Source: Tricholomella constricta (Eukaryota; Basidiomycota; Agaricomycetes; Agaricales; Lyophyllaceae). Taken from it: a stretch of 64,000 nucleotides of DNA. How positions within the stretch are numbered: the first letter of the stretch is position 1; the number at the start of each line of letters is the position of its first letter. Below, one piece after another: positions 48,846 to 60,256 of this stretch. The DNA lies in the NCBI GenBank assembly GCA_013368375.1, contig JAACJP010000025.1, positions 1-64,000 of the forward strand, in the 5' to 3' direction. A model generated the notes under the pieces. That model was given only the letters and a program-made list of their open reading frames with translations, did no database searches and was not told the DNA's origin. The position numbers were made by a program, and so were the translations under genes.

Positions 48846-49217
48846 TGTGGGGACGGTGAACGCTGCGAGTAGGGAAGACAAAGGGGCTCCAGACCGCGCA
48901 AGTGACCAACTCGGTAGAGATGAGCAGTAAATGACCAGAGGTTTCAGAATAAGCAGTAAGGATTGGTTTAAGATTGTTTTATTGAACCGAGGGAAAACAA
49001 GAAGAGAGGGGAGCTAACTAGCTAGCCCTGCTGCAACCGAAACTATATATATGTAGGTATGCCTCGTTTCCTTTGTGTCAAAGGACCGTCGTGCGTCGTG
49101 TTGATGCGTTGATGCGTTCGCTGATGCGTCGTAATGCGTTGTGATGCGTTCGTGATGCGCCCCGCGCAGACAGAGTTAGACAGAGTTCCCCCGCTCAGCC
49201 ATTCTCCTAACCCCACA
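48846..49217 (-). repeat. 3' LTR of the Ty3 element
   Basis: 372 bp, TGTGGGGAC...CTAACCCCACA on plus, with TGTGGGG/CCCCACA inverted ends. It contains a run of GATGCGTT-type repeats (about 49107-49160). It differs from the other LTR at three positions, C here against T there. Confidence 0.93.
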
Positions 49218-49233
49218 TCCCCCCCTCACTTTT
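49218..49233 (-). other. Polypurine tract of the Ty3 element
   Basis: On minus the sequence AAAAGTGAGGGGGGGA touches the 3' LTR, as expected for the plus-strand primer. Confidence 0.8.
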
Positions 49234-49280
49234 GAATATCAACCGTCCCCGGTTGATCCCCCCACCATCTGACTCCTCCT

Positions 49281-52200
49281 TCACTCTTCATCCTCGATCC
49301 CCATCAAATCATCGGCATCCACGTACTCCGTCACTTTGACCACTTCTTTCGAGCGCGCGCGGTACGGGATTAGACGAAAGGCGCCGAACTTCAACTTCGA
49401 TAACGCGCCGTTGACCTCCGCTAGTCGGTACGCGCCGCTCCGCAGGCGACAGACAACGATCATGGGTCCGAAGTAACGGGGACGACACTTCCTCCCCAGG
49501 TCAGGTTCTATCTTCTTGTTAAGCACCATGACGAACTCCCCCGGTTTGAAATCGTAGTCGTGAATGACGTTCTCGTTCTGCTTGATAAAGTCGGCGATAG
49601 ATCTATACCGATTCCGCAGAACTTGGTCATGGATGTTTGCGAGGTCCTCGTCGCGACGTTCCAACTGGATAGCACGACTGGTGATAAGCTCGGCGTCGGT
49701 TAAGCGTGAGGCGAATTCGGGGAATAGGAAGGTAGACTCCGTGATATCGAAGGGCAGGAGTGGCTCCGTCCCCGTCGCCGCATAGAAGGGTGAGTACCCA
49801 TACCGTTTGCGCGTTGTGATCCGATCCGCCCAGAAGATGTATGAAACGTGCCTGCTCCATTGACGCATGTCGCCTTCGCAGATTTTGACCAACGAGTCTC
49901 GGATCGGTCGGTGCGCGCTCTCGACGACGCCATTGGACTGTGAGTTGTATGCCGAGATGCGTATGTGTTTGATCTGGTACTTCTCCGTCAACCAGTCGAG
50001 CGCAGCGACCCACGGCCTCCCGTTGTCCACCACAATTTCCTCTATCGCTCCCCATCGACACATCACCTCCTCAAAGAGAAACGACCCCAACGTCGCCCCA
50101 TTCTCCTTCCTCATCTTCCTCCACTCCGGCCATCCGATTAGACTGCAACGGCCCTGCGCTAGATATTTGTATCCGTTTGACGTCGGTAGGTGCATCGTAT
50201 CAGCGTACATCTTTCTGAACAGCCCCGCTGGTACTGAGACAGTGGGCGGTAAAATGACTTTCTCCAACGAGCGTAGCTGACACGCGTGACAGGTCCCAAT
50301 GAACCATTTGACGTCTTCGTCTAGTCGAGGCCACCAGAAACGATCCGCGATAGTCCGCCTCGTTCCATACTGCCCTCGGTGCCCTAGGTCATCGTGCGCC
50401 GCTTTCAAGATGCGGAGTCGATCTCGCTTCCACACTACGACCTGATGCCGCCCGCCCGCTTCCTTGCGCCATAGACGACCGCCACGGACGAAGAACCTCG
50501 ATGCTCGTCGGATGAACGTTTTGAGCGTGTCTGCATCGACATCGGGTCTCTGTAGGCTCTCCAGGTATGTTTTGATCATCTTCAAGTCCCCCTCCCGCCC
50601 TTCTCCCTCCTCATTCCATGGCAGCTCCGCCTCTGGGTCTCCTTCATCGCTTCCGCCTCCTATTACCAAGCACACCGCCGCGGTTCCCTCCTCCCTTTTC
50701 ACCTCCAGTATTCCTCCCTCGTCGCTCGCCTCCAGCGCTTTCGCGACCCAGAACCCGCATCCCAATATCTCGTCCACCCATTCTTCCCCATCATCTCCTT
50801 CTTCGTCTTCGTCGTCTATAGTCCTCTCTCTCCTTGATAATCCGTCGGGGCCCCCAAACTTCTTCCCCGGGACGTGCACTAACTTGAAATCGAACAATAG
50901 GATCGCCGCAATCCATCGGTTCATCGCAGCGTTGGGATGGATGTCGGGGCGATTAATCATTCCTTTGATGTACTTGGCGTCTACTTCGATGGTGAGGTGT
51001 CGTACTCCAATGATAAAGATTTTCGTCGCGTTCAGCGCTCTGAATAGTCCGTAGAGTTCGAGTTTCGCCTGTGAGTAACGCGCTTCGCGTTCGTTCCACG
51101 AGATAGAGCCAAAGCGCGCTGGTCGGCGTCGCTTAAGGTCGTCCATCTGAGCGAGAATGTAGCCACAAGCACGGTAAGAAGAGTCGACGGATAGGATCAC
51201 TTCCCGGTCTGTGGTGTAGTCAAGGGCGCGTATCGCGGGGCTAGAGATGACCGCCTCCTTGAGGGTATCCATCGCTCTTTGGTGTTCGTCTTTCCATTCG
51301 AAGACGACGTCCTTCTTCGTCAGTTCGACTAGAGGGAACGCGATCTCTGCAAAGTCGCGGATCCAGACTCGAACAGTACCGGCCATTCCCAAGAATCCCC
51401 TCACGTCGCTCGCCGTCTTACATGCCGGCCATGTTTTCACCTTCACCACCTTTCCTCGATCCGGTATCCTCCCCTCGTATGTCGACAGTTGCCCTACCAC
51501 CATCAGCTCTTCCACGCACAGTTGTAGCTTCAACGCCGATACCGTCGCTCCCGCGTGCTTCAAGCGATGTAATACCCTGTGCAAATCCTCCACATGATCC
51601 CTCACAAACACTCGCACCCCCTCGTTCTCCTCCGTCGTCGCGTACCCTCCGCCCTCCAACTCTATCCTCGTCTTCCCCCCTAGCAGCGTGATGTCGTCCG
51701 AAAAATTAGGTGCGATCTTTGTCTCATCTTGTAAAATGAAAGCGACGTTATTGTGAAAAACCTGCAGTGATCCTGTCCAGCCTTGCGGGAGAACTGTGAG
51801 CCGATGGGTTCCCAGCGGTGTGTCGAACGTTGTAAGATCTCTGGAGGCAGGGTGAAGTGTTTGATGGTCGTATCCGACGAAGAGGTCGAGACCTGTGTAG
51901 ATTGCTCGACCGGAACACTGTTCGGCGTATTGGTCGACAAGGGGCGGCTGCGCGGAATCTTTGACGGTAACCGCGTTCAAAGGGCCCAGGTTGTGCACGA
52001 TACGTACTTTCCCGTCCTTCTTCGCAACGCAGAACCACTGATGCCTGTACGAGCTGTTTGACGGCTCATACACCCCCGCGGCCACCTTCTTCTTAATCAG
52101 CTCGATTACGTCCTCCCGTATTCCCGGCGGGATGGGCAGACTCTTCCGCGCCCACGGAACATGCCCTATCACCGGTATCACCACCGGCGAGAAGTAATCG

Positions 52201-55200
52201 TCGCGAAACCGCCCTTTCTCCGATTCATCCCACGCCAATGCCATCTCGTTCATCATCAGCACCATCACCACCAACTTCTTCTCTTCCTTCCACAAGAAAT
52301 CATTCTCCATCACTCCCAACGCTTCCATCCTCTCTCGCGTCAGCCGAACCCCGGGCGCGAAGTCTACTGGGTGTGTAGGGAGTGTCGGTAGCGTCTTCAA
52401 GGGGTCTTCCGGGAATCGACGGTGGATCTTCGCGTACTCAGGCATCGTAGTCGGTACTGGTAGAATTTTGTTCGCGACTTTCTTGTATGCAAGCGTGTGT
52501 GCGACAGTGTCGATCGTGAACGATGACGCAAGCAGGACATTGGCGATCGCCATCGGGCCGTTGTACGCGATGTCCGGTAAACCCGAGGTGGTCTCGATCG
52601 GTGGCTGTGTTAGGGCCATCACCCCCATCACCCCTGCTTCTGAACGCTTCCCTTCCTCCCTCCACGCCGTCGCGACATCTTCCACACATTTGAACACTGT
52701 GACTCTTCCTCCCGCCGGTCTCTTCTTCGTTGCTACCGTCCTCGTTTGTCTCCTGTCCACTGGGTCCTGCAGTGTTACGAACACGTCTTCGTCCGTCTCG
52801 GTCTTCGCTAATCGCACGCTCCGCTGCCACGGCCGTCCGAGTAGTAGGCGATAAGGTGCGTTCGGCACGACGTACGCATGCGCCCACGTCTTCATCCCTT
52901 CCACCACAATCTCCATGAATTCCGTACACCCCGCCATCGCCTCTTTTGACCCGTTCGCCGTCTCCATCACCATCAATCTTTCCTTGTTAACCGTCAGTCC
53001 TAGCTCTTCCCACAGATCCCTCCTCACCACCACTATCTCTGACCCTTCGTCCAACAACGCATCTATCCTCACCCCTCCTATCTCTACCCCCAATTCCCGC
53101 AACGGCGTGGTGTATTCGAGTTGAATTTCTGCCGGCCTTATCGTTGCATGTAGTGCCGCTGCGCTCGTTTGGTGATCCATGTTCGGTACACGTACGGTGC
53201 GTGAATTCTCGACCATCTCCTTCCGAAGCTCCCCGCTGAGTGAAAGTAGTTCGCCAACAGTGATATTTGGTACGATCGTATCAAGGATTCGGCGGTGGAA
53301 CTTCTGAGGGGCGGCAGGGTCGGCGGCCTTGGATTCGTAGGTGTACGCTGGCTGCTGGGGAACAATATTCTGTAAGTAATGCTTCGTTTCACCGCTCGCC
53401 TCTCCCTCCTTCATTTTTCCTTTGACGGTATTTTTGACAGTGTTCCTTTCTTCTTTCTCTTCCTCTACAATGGTGTGCTCGTTTATTCCCTCTGTCCCGT
53501 TCGCCCTGTTCTGATCGTGCGTCTTCATCGTCGATCCTTTCTCTTGCTGACCTTCACCCTTCCTCCCTTTAGATCTTGTCACGTACGCAACCTCCGCGCT
53601 CCGTTCCCATTCTTCGATCGCGCTCCACACCACCTCTTCTTCGTCCGTGTCCTCCCTTCGGCTCGGCTCTCCCTCCTGTGCCTCTTCCTCTGCATCCACT
53701 TCCTCTTGATCTCCGCCGCCTCCTCCCGCGTCTTTGATTTCCTGTATGATCGCGCATGTCTCTGCCTCGGGGATGTAGATCTGTATGAAGTTTCCCGCGG
53801 CGGTTAACGGTTGTACAGGCGCTGTCGTCGACGTCTGGGGCTGTTGTTGAGAGGTGTTCTCGGGAGGCTGTAACGGGCCGAATCGCTCTTCAACTGCGCC
53901 GCGGATCCCATTCATGTAGTACGGGATTCGTGCACTGGTGTCCGCCCACACGTAGATGCCCGGCAACATCCACCGAATCTGACCGTGTCGACAATACTCC
54001 GCGGCTATTCTACAATCTCGCGCACGGTGTCCCCATTCACGGCAAAAGTGGCACTGGCAGTTCGCGTCGTGCGGTACCCCTTGACCCTGTCCTTGTCCCC
54101 CATGTTCGTGTCCTCCGTGAACGTGCCCTCCTTGCCCCTGACTATTGTTCGCTCCTCCTGCAAAGCCTCTTTGTCCATTTCCGCGGCCCCACTGTTGTTG
54201 ATTCGACTGCGGGTAAGGATATTGAGGCGGGACCGGTGGCGGAAACGATTGGTACGGGGGCTGGACAGGCTGTTGGTAAACCGGTGCGGCAGCTACGATA
54301 TTCGTCGGTGTTGGCCAGGGGGATGGTGCGTACTGGACGGCACTCGCTGACAACGCCGCAAGCCTCATGTACGCCGCCGTATATGCTTGCTCGCCCACCT
54401 TCATACCATGTAGCCGGAGCGATAACTCTTCAATTTCATCCAACTCCTCCTTCCGTCCCATCTCTTTCACCGCCACCACCCTCGTCTTCACCTCCCGCCG
54501 CTCATTCCCTTTCTTCGTCTTCTTCTTTCTGCCCCGCTTGTTGTCGTCTGAGGACGAGTCGTCGTCGGTCGAGGATTCCGATTCACTACTGTCTGACTCG
54601 CTCTCGCCGTCGTCGCTGGACTCCTCCGAATCCGTCTCCTCCTTCCGCCCTTTTCCTTTTCCTTTCCCTTTCTTCTTTGACCTCAACTTCCCGTCGTCTG
54701 CATCGAACGCGTCATCCGCAAACACCTCCCGCCCTGCGTCCAACACCTTCTGCATCTCCGGGACCGCCGCCCTCGAGTACGCCTTTCCTTCCGTGATCTC
54801 TAATCTCTTCTTGATCGTCCTTTGCGCTTTCTCATGCAGGCCGTTCCAAAACATGCGGTTCCTTTCATTAGTACTGATCTTACCATCGTCCTCGAGAGAG
54901 ACCGCGACCGGACGGAAGTCTTGATAATACCTGACGAGGTCTCTTTCTGATCGAATGCGATGCGCTTGGTACCGCCGGATAATCTTCTTCAAGTCGCGTT
55001 GGGTGTATCTTTCTCCTTTCCTCCCTCCTGGTATCGTGTCGAAAACGGCGTCCTTCAACTTGGCCCAGTCTGCTGCCTTGTACTCTGGTAAGCTCTTCCA
55101 GAACTTCTTCATCCTCTTCGTCGTATACTTGACCAACATTCTGGTCTTCTCTTCATCTGCCAAACCACAGTCGTCCGCGAGATCTTCGTACTCCTGGAAG

Positions 55201-55268
55201 AAATCGAGTAGCTCGCTCGGGTCAGTGGTGTCAAAGTATGGTGCACGCCGTCCCCCAGGAGCGGGCAT
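49281..55268 (-). CDS. Ty3-type Gag-Pol polyprotein
   Basis: One uninterrupted frame of 1,995 codons from ATG at 55268. Domains in order: retrotransposon Gag (~10-200), an acidic/basic low-complexity stretch, a CCHC zinc knuckle CHFCREWGHRARDC (~400-415), an aspartic protease-like segment with ALLDEGSE (~730; DEG in place of the usual DS/TG), reverse transcriptase with PPLVDQYAEQCSGRAIYTGL and FSDD for YxDD (~1190), RNase H (VILSVDSSYRACGYILAQMD, ~1355), an integrase HHCC finger (HDDLGHRG...CHACQ, ~1625), the catalytic D-D-E core (YADTMH ~1690, VVDNGRPW ~1745, NGVVESAHR ~1780) and a C-terminal GPY/F-like segment (RYFGPMIVV). It makes the particle, cDNA and integration enzymes. Gag and Pol are in the same frame, so no frameshift is needed. 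Confidence 0.93.
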   Translation of the reverse strand: MPAPGGRRAPYFDTTDPSELLDFFQEYEDLADDCGLADEEKTRMLVKYTTKRMKKFWKSLPEYKAADWAKLKDAVFDTIPGGRKGERYTQRDLKKIIRRYQAHRIRSERDLVRYYQDFRPVAVSLEDDGKISTNERNRMFWNGLHEKAQRTIKKRLEITEGKAYSRAAVPEMQKVLDAGREVFADDAFDADDGKLRSKKKGKGKGKGRKEETDSEESSDDGESESDSSESESSTDDDSSSDDNKRGRKKKTKKGNERREVKTRVVAVKEMGRKEELDEIEELSLRLHGMKVGEQAYTAAYMRLAALSASAVQYAPSPWPTPTNIVAAAPVYQQPVQPPYQSFPPPVPPQYPYPQSNQQQWGRGNGQRGFAGGANNSQGQGGHVHGGHEHGGQGQGQGVPHDANCQCHFCREWGHRARDCRIAAEYCRHGQIRWMLPGIYVWADTSARIPYYMNGIRGAVEERFGPLQPPENTSQQQPQTSTTAPVQPLTAAGNFIQIYIPEAETCAIIQEIKDAGGGGGDQEEVDAEEEAQEGEPSRREDTDEEEVVWSAIEEWERSAEVAYVTRSKGRKGEGQQEKGSTMKTHDQNRANGTEGINEHTIVEEEKEERNTVKNTVKGKMKEGEASGETKHYLQNIVPQQPAYTYESKAADPAAPQKFHRRILDTIVPNITVGELLSLSGELRKEMVENSRTVRVPNMDHQTSAAALHATIRPAEIQLEYTTPLRELGVEIGGVRIDALLDEGSEIVVVRRDLWEELGLTVNKERLMVMETANGSKEAMAGCTEFMEIVVEGMKTWAHAYVVPNAPYRLLLGRPWQRSVRLAKTETDEDVFVTLQDPVDRRQTRTVATKKRPAGGRVTVFKCVEDVATAWREEGKRSEAGVMGVMALTQPPIETTSGLPDIAYNGPMAIANVLLASSFTIDTVAHTLAYKKVANKILPVPTTMPEYAKIHRRFPEDPLKTLPTLPTHPVDFAPGVRLTRERMEALGVMENDFLWKEEKKLVVMVLMMNEMALAWDESEKGRFRDDYFSPVVIPVIGHVPWARKSLPIPPGIREDVIELIKKKVAAGVYEPSNSSYRHQWFCVAKKDGKVRIVHNLGPLNAVTVKDSAQPPLVDQYAEQCSGRAIYTGLDLFVGYDHQTLHPASRDLTTFDTPLGTHRLTVLPQGWTGSLQVFHNNVAFILQDETKIAPNFSDDITLLGGKTRIELEGGGYATTEENEGVRVFVRDHVEDLHRVLHRLKHAGATVSALKLQLCVEELMVVGQLSTYEGRIPDRGKVVKVKTWPACKTASDVRGFLGMAGTVRVWIRDFAEIAFPLVELTKKDVVFEWKDEHQRAMDTLKEAVISSPAIRALDYTTDREVILSVDSSYRACGYILAQMDDLKRRRPARFGSISWNEREARYSQAKLELYGLFRALNATKIFIIGVRHLTIEVDAKYIKGMINRPDIHPNAAMNRWIAAILLFDFKLVHVPGKKFGGPDGLSRRERTIDDEDEEGDDGEEWVDEILGCGFWVAKALEASDEGGILEVKREEGTAAVCLVIGGGSDEGDPEAELPWNEEGEGREGDLKMIKTYLESLQRPDVDADTLKTFIRRASRFFVRGGRLWRKEAGGRHQVVVWKRDRLRILKAAHDDLGHRGQYGTRRTIADRFWWPRLDEDVKWFIGTCHACQLRSLEKVILPPTVSVPAGLFRKMYADTMHLPTSNGYKYLAQGRCSLIGWPEWRKMRKENGATLGSFLFEEVMCRWGAIEEIVVDNGRPWVAALDWLTEKYQIKHIRISAYNSQSNGVVESAHRPIRDSLVKICEGDMRQWSRHVSYIFWADRITTRKRYGYSPFYAATGTEPLLPFDITESTFLFPEFASRLTDAELITSRAIQLERRDEDLANIHDQVLRNRYRSIADFIKQNENVIHDYDFKPGEFVMVLNKKIEPDLGRKCRPRYFGPMIVVCRLRSGAYRLAEVNGALSKLKFGAFRLIPYRARSKEVVKVTEYVDADDLMGIEDEE

Positions 55269-55698
55269 GGCTGAAATGCCTTTCGGCGACGTGTTGGCGA
55301 TCTTGTCGGCAACGGTGTCGGGGTCGCTGTTGGTGTTAGTGGTTGCGGTAAGGTCAGAAGTACTTCTTCCTGGTGATCCTCGTCGGTAGGTGTGTCTTGT
55401 ATCTGTCGTTTGTCTTCTGCTAACTCTTTGTTCTTTGTGTCAGTACTTAGTTCAGCGGTTTGCAGTACGACACTGTCGTGAAACTGATAAAGCGGTCGGA
55501 CTGGTAAGGGATTATACCTTGGACGTGCGGCCGACGTCCCTGTGAGACCGAGGCGGAATGGTTGGATTCGGGTCGGCTCTGGCGACGGTCGTCGTCCTTT
55601 GCCTTTAGCTTTCTGTGGTGCTCCGAAAGATATGGTGGTGGACGGTTGACGGCGGTGAGTGACTGAACGGGGTCAATGCGGGCCCTGACAGCTTATGT

Positions 55699-55717
55699 CC
55701 CCTCGCGGTGGGCTCCA
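55699..55717 (-). other. Primer binding site of the Ty3 element
   Basis: Two bases inside the 5' LTR, the minus strand reads TGGAGCCCACCGCGAGG. It starts with TGG, the complement of a tRNA CCA end. The tRNA was not identified. Confidence 0.6.
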
Positions 55718-55719
55718 GA

Positions 55720-56091
55720 TGTGGGGACGGTGAACGCTGCGAGTAGGGAAGACAAAGGGGCTCCAGACCGCGCAAGTGACCAACTCGGTAGAGATGAGCA
55801 GTAAATGACTAGAGGTTTCAGAATAAGCAGTAAGGATTGGTTTAAGATTGTTTTATTGAACCGAGGGAAAACAAGAAGAGAGGGGAGCTAACTAGCTAGC
55901 CCTGCTGCAACCGAAACTATATATATGTAGGTATGCCTCGTTTCCTTTGTGTCAAAGGACCGTCGTGCGTCGTGTTGATGCGTTGATGTGTTCGTTGATG
56001 CGTCGTAATGCGTTGTGATGCGTTCGTGATGCGCCCCGCGCAGACAGAGTTAGACAGAGTTCCCCCGCTCAGCCATTCTCCTAACCCCACA
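55720..56091 (-). repeat. 5' LTR of the Ty3 element
   Basis: 372 bp with the same ends and length as 48846-49217; three differences, each T here against C there. A TATATATA run lies at ~55919. Confidence 0.93.
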
Positions 56092-56095
56092 GTGC

Positions 56096-56862
56096 CATAA
56101 ACAGGCGGTTGCGTTGGTTTCGAGGAAACAGTTGAGTTCTTCCGCTGTCTCCATTTCAAGATCGTTGTTTTGGATATTGAGGCAAAGGTTGATATGTTGT
56201 CTAGAATGTACAGGAAGAGGTAGGTCACAAGGATAGACTATTGATAATGGTTTCGATTGTCTTTCTTGCAGGCCTCTGCACGATTGTGTTCCAAAAGCTG
56301 TCATGGTTGGTCGGTTCTGCTCGGTGAGATAGCAGCACTGAATTCCGGAAATACTTCTTCTATCGTGCGCTGTTGATTGGCCAGAAAGACGACGATTGTA
56401 GGATACATCACCTAGAGCAGTATGAGCTGGCACAGAGAGAGACGAAATGATTTGGCACGTGCCCCGATTGACCAGAGAATAGAACCCAAGGTTGGAATAA
56501 GAACCGATGTGGAAAAATAAAATGTTGCGCCGTCAGGCGCCATCCAGGACAATATAGCCAGATCAAAAGTCTGTCGCATAAAATACGCCATGGGTTTGAA
56601 ACTAGAAGATCATTCACAACATGGGACACACATCAGGAAAAACGCCTCGATCAAAATTTGCATAATTTGTGAGTTTTATGTCGTTTGTGCTTGACTTGCC
56701 AAATATATTGTCTTTGCCTCGATTATGGGAAAGGCTTTGAGCAATTTTGTAAAGTCTTCGAATAATAGAGCCTACATAACTTCTCAGAGGATTCCGTCAG
56801 GTCTGGCAAGAAGTAGATCAAGGTGTGATTGAATTAGGTATTACGACACAAAATCACGAGTG
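56096..56862. other. Flank between the Ty3 element and the transposase gene
   Basis: No gene recognised. Short minus frames (56433-56096, 56629-56408) lack domains. The end of the Plavaka element should lie here or beyond, but I could not find its terminal repeat. Confidence 0.4.
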
Positions 56863-59800
56863 TCAATACAGGATACGGTATAAGTGGCGGTCTGTAAAAT
56901 CATTAACGTAGAACTGCGGACACAGATCAAGCACATTGCTCGAGGACCACTCCTTGGGTACGATGGGGCCGAATTTTGGAAAGAGATGGAGACTCCTTTG
57001 GATGTTTGCAAGGGGAATCACGCTGCAAATTCGCCCGCCGTCTTGGTCCTTGATCGGCGAAATTTTGTACATGCAATGGTTGGAGTCCGGAAAAGGTGTA
57101 AAAGGAGTATACCATTCCACGTATGCCAGGTGTCGAGGTACAGAGATGCCGGGGTTGAACATGAGGTGGTGTTGTTTCTCTGGAAGGGAGAAGACGACGC
57201 GGATGCGGCATATGTGGTTGCCTGAACAAGAATATCAAGACTTTGAAGGAACAACTAGTCAGGATGGTTCATCGTACCTTCAATGCCCGTCACGCCTTGC
57301 GCAGTGCCATCACTTACCAGTGCTGTATCGAAACGCCCGGGCACGGGGCGGCCCCTGCTGTCATGTTTCGATGGTCGTGCGTGGATGGAATCAGCCGTCA
57401 AAGTGGTTTGAGTGACCGGATCACGTCGCAAGTACTTGATACGATGCCAGACGGGAAGTTTGCGGAAGGGAATTCGAACAGTCCAGACCCGCCGCTCTAC
57501 CTGAGCATCTGTGAGGTCAGGTTCGTTCGTCCGCGCGATATACTGTGCCAATGCAGTCCTAAAATACATTGCCCCGTATTCTTCCTCAAGAGAATCGATG
57601 GATGCGGCACGTACGTTTGGATGTTTGGCCATGTGACACGTGCGATCCAGTTCAAGACCAGGAGGCAGCCATTCCCGAGCCTCGGGGACCGGAGAGCCGT
57701 CCAAACGCCACTGGATGTACTGTGCATGTCGAAGGACCTTCTCCTTCCGTTCGAGCCAGGTAGTCATCTGTGCAAATTCATCCTTGTGATTGGTGGCGGC
57801 ATACGCATCCTTCGCGAGATCGATGTGGAGTCGCTCCGTATATTCCGTGTTGTAGTTATCGGTGGTGCCATAAAGCTTGATCATGATGGAGAAATGTTGT
57901 GCGAAATGAAGTTTCGGGATATTGTACCCGTCACGAATGCCGAGATCTATGAAAATGTCCTTGTTATCATGAAAGCACTCGAGGGCATCGGTAAGGAGGT
58001 CAAGGGTGTCGTCTGTGTGCACGGGGTATTGAGCCAGGTAAAGGAAGTCCAACAGTGCGCGGACTGCACGAATCAAGCGTATATTCGAAAAGCCACCGGG
58101 AAGGGCGATGTCGATGACAAGGCCCATCAAGATACGACACATCTGGTCATGCTCCTGGCCAGTGACACGCGATAGCGATGAGATTCCCTTCAGGAAATGG
58201 CGGATATTATGATTTGGCGGCATCCGACGGCAACGAGCGTCGATCTCTGCGGCCCCACATGCCTCTACAACCCACCCAATAAGATGCTTGATGACACCCT
58301 GATAGAGCTGATGGAGTATGTCGGGGGTGATAGACCGATAAATGTGAACATACGGAAGGTCTTTCCAAAAAGGTTTGACAATAGGTTTTATTCCTGCATG
58401 AGCGCATGCCTGGAGAAAACCTGCCGGATCTCTGTCAAAGGAATCGAGGGCGTTGAGTACTTCTGTGAGGTCCCGAAATTCCAGTGAAATGTCGCGATCA
58501 TATTCCCCGAGATTGTTGCGAGGGGCAGGGCATACGGGGCATTCCCCAGTAAAGACACCGGTCACCAGGACTTGCTCAGGGTAATCAACGACAACACAGG
58601 CAACGAGAGGATGATTTCGGCGAGTAGCGCCATCTGCACTTGTCATATAGATACCATTTATTCCGGCAGACTCCAAGGGCTTGAACACCTTGCCCATGCA
58701 GGCGTGATAGAGATTCGCCAGTAGACGACGACGAGAAGCAAGGTTTGTGAGGTTTTCCAATCGTGTGGTTGGCAGGTAACCAAGGAGGACATATGCTCGC
58801 GACGAGGGCCGACGACCAATCTCTTTCGGGATGTTTCCGATTGTGAGGTAAATAGGATAAGCAGATTTATTTCTGAAGAGAGTCAACTGTGTCTTGTCAG
58901 TTGAGATAATGAGGGGAATTATCGTCGCGCCAGGGTTGTCCTTTTCAAGCGCTTCCTAAATGGGAGTCACGGTGAGCGTGAGCTTTGATCCCAAAATCGT
59001 GATTGATTTCTCACCTGTGTCGCCCACCACCATTTTCCTGTGTGCATGTCGTGGTACATCCGTATTGTCTTGTCTGAATTCGTATAATGCTTCTCTGGAA
59101 CAAAAACCAAGACCGCCGCAAAGTCAGGATCTCCAAAGAGAGCCCGGATACAAGCAATAACATCTCGGAAGTAGACATCAAAGACCTCGGAGCCCACCAT
59201 GACTTCATGGCTTTCGAACTTTGGACGGCCTGGTAGTTTGTTGTCAATGATCTTATTAAGTTTGATCGAGTTTTTGAAAGAGAGGCCGAGGAGTTCTGCA
59301 ACCTGAGCACTCTGGTAAGTACAATTGACACTGGCGCTTTTCTGCACTCACCCCTTCGATGCTTATGAGGTCTGTAAAAGATGTTGAACTCGCTCCTCGC
59401 AGCTTTGCCCATTTCGCAACCTCCCACTCCATCTTGGATGCAAACGGAGCATATGGGTTCTCCGACTTGCCAATGGAAGCTGTGTACTTTGAGTTCTCGT
59501 CGTCACCTTCCCTGGAATGGATTGCGCCAGCCTGGCTACCTCCTGGAAGCCTCACAACATAGGGCTTGTGTCTCAGTGGCTCCTCTGCACCCCCACGGAT
59601 CCTAAACGCCTCAGAAGGCTTTATGGCGTGATCATTGTGAGTGTGATCCCCCTCTCCATCGGCCATCGCGTATTCCAGTTTTGTCGCAGGTCGTTCCGGC
59701 TCAAGACCTGCACTCTCCTCTTCCATCGTAGCTTCGAAATTCTCAATTTCCATCTCCTCGTCAAATTTCAAGCTCTTTTGCTCTTCGTCCGCGGTGCGAC

Positions 59801-60256
59801 CAACTTTTTCCATCTCCGTATTCTCGAAGCCAAAGTCCTCGATATCATAGCTGGCATAATCACCGAACAAGTCGCCAGCATGATCTACGGCCAGCGGTGC
59901 ATTGTCTATGACCATGGCAGCATTGCCGTCGAGAGAAGCTGCACAACGGCATTTTTTCCAGTCAGTGTTTTTTTTTCCAACGTACTCTTTTTTCTCGTAC
60001 CTCCTATCAACACATTTTCGCTTTCCACAGTGATTATGTTACTTTCTCCAGGACCCATGCACGTAGCTGTAGGTAAGGTTAGTGCTTTTGTACTACTTTC
60101 TTTGCTAATTTTCGTACCTGTCACCGATAGTTCATCTGCAGTCGAATACACCTTGCTTCGAAAATCCAAACACCGCTGGTCCTTGCTTTGGTTCAGATGG
60201 CTTAGAAGCCCGGTGCTTCTGAAGGTATGGTTGCATCCACCGCAGGTTGCAGGCAT
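56863..60256 (-). CDS. Plavaka (CACTA-like) DDE transposase
   Basis: Six exons (60256-60118, 60066-60001, 59938-59352, 59311-59015, 58955-57278, 57221-56863) with introns of 40-62 nt encode 1,041 residues. The N-terminus is a zinc finger (CGGCNHTFRSTGLLSHLNQS). The middle carries the hallmarks of fungal Plavaka transposases: ALFGDPDFAAVLVFVPEKHY, DMHTGKWWWATQ, PLIISTDKTQLTLFRNKSAY, SADGATRRNHPLVACVV, ITPDILHQLYQGVIKHLIGW, RALLDFLYLAQYP and TTDNYNTEYTERLHIDLAKD. The C-terminus has HLAYVEWYTPF and SSNVLDLCPQFYVNDF. It cuts and pastes its own element; no disabling change was seen. The element ends were not found. Confidence 0.92.

Larger units (their letters stand above)
48846..56091 (-). mobile_element. 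Complete Ty3-type LTR retrotransposon
   Basis: 7,246 bp bounded by two 372-bp LTRs, flanked by the 4-bp duplication GTGC (48842-48845 and 56092-56095). The parts are in the expected order on the minus strand: 5' LTR, primer binding site, one long gag-pol frame, polypurine tract, 3' LTR. Only three LTR mismatches mean a recent insertion, and no inactivating change is visible. Confidence 0.93.

Noticed and set aside
53930..54924. Long plus-strand frames opposite the gag region
   Set aside because: Shadows of the acidic/serine-rich gag-pol frame on minus; no domains.
57243..58175. 310-codon plus frame opposite the transposase
   Set aside because: The minus frame carries all Plavaka motifs; this one has none.
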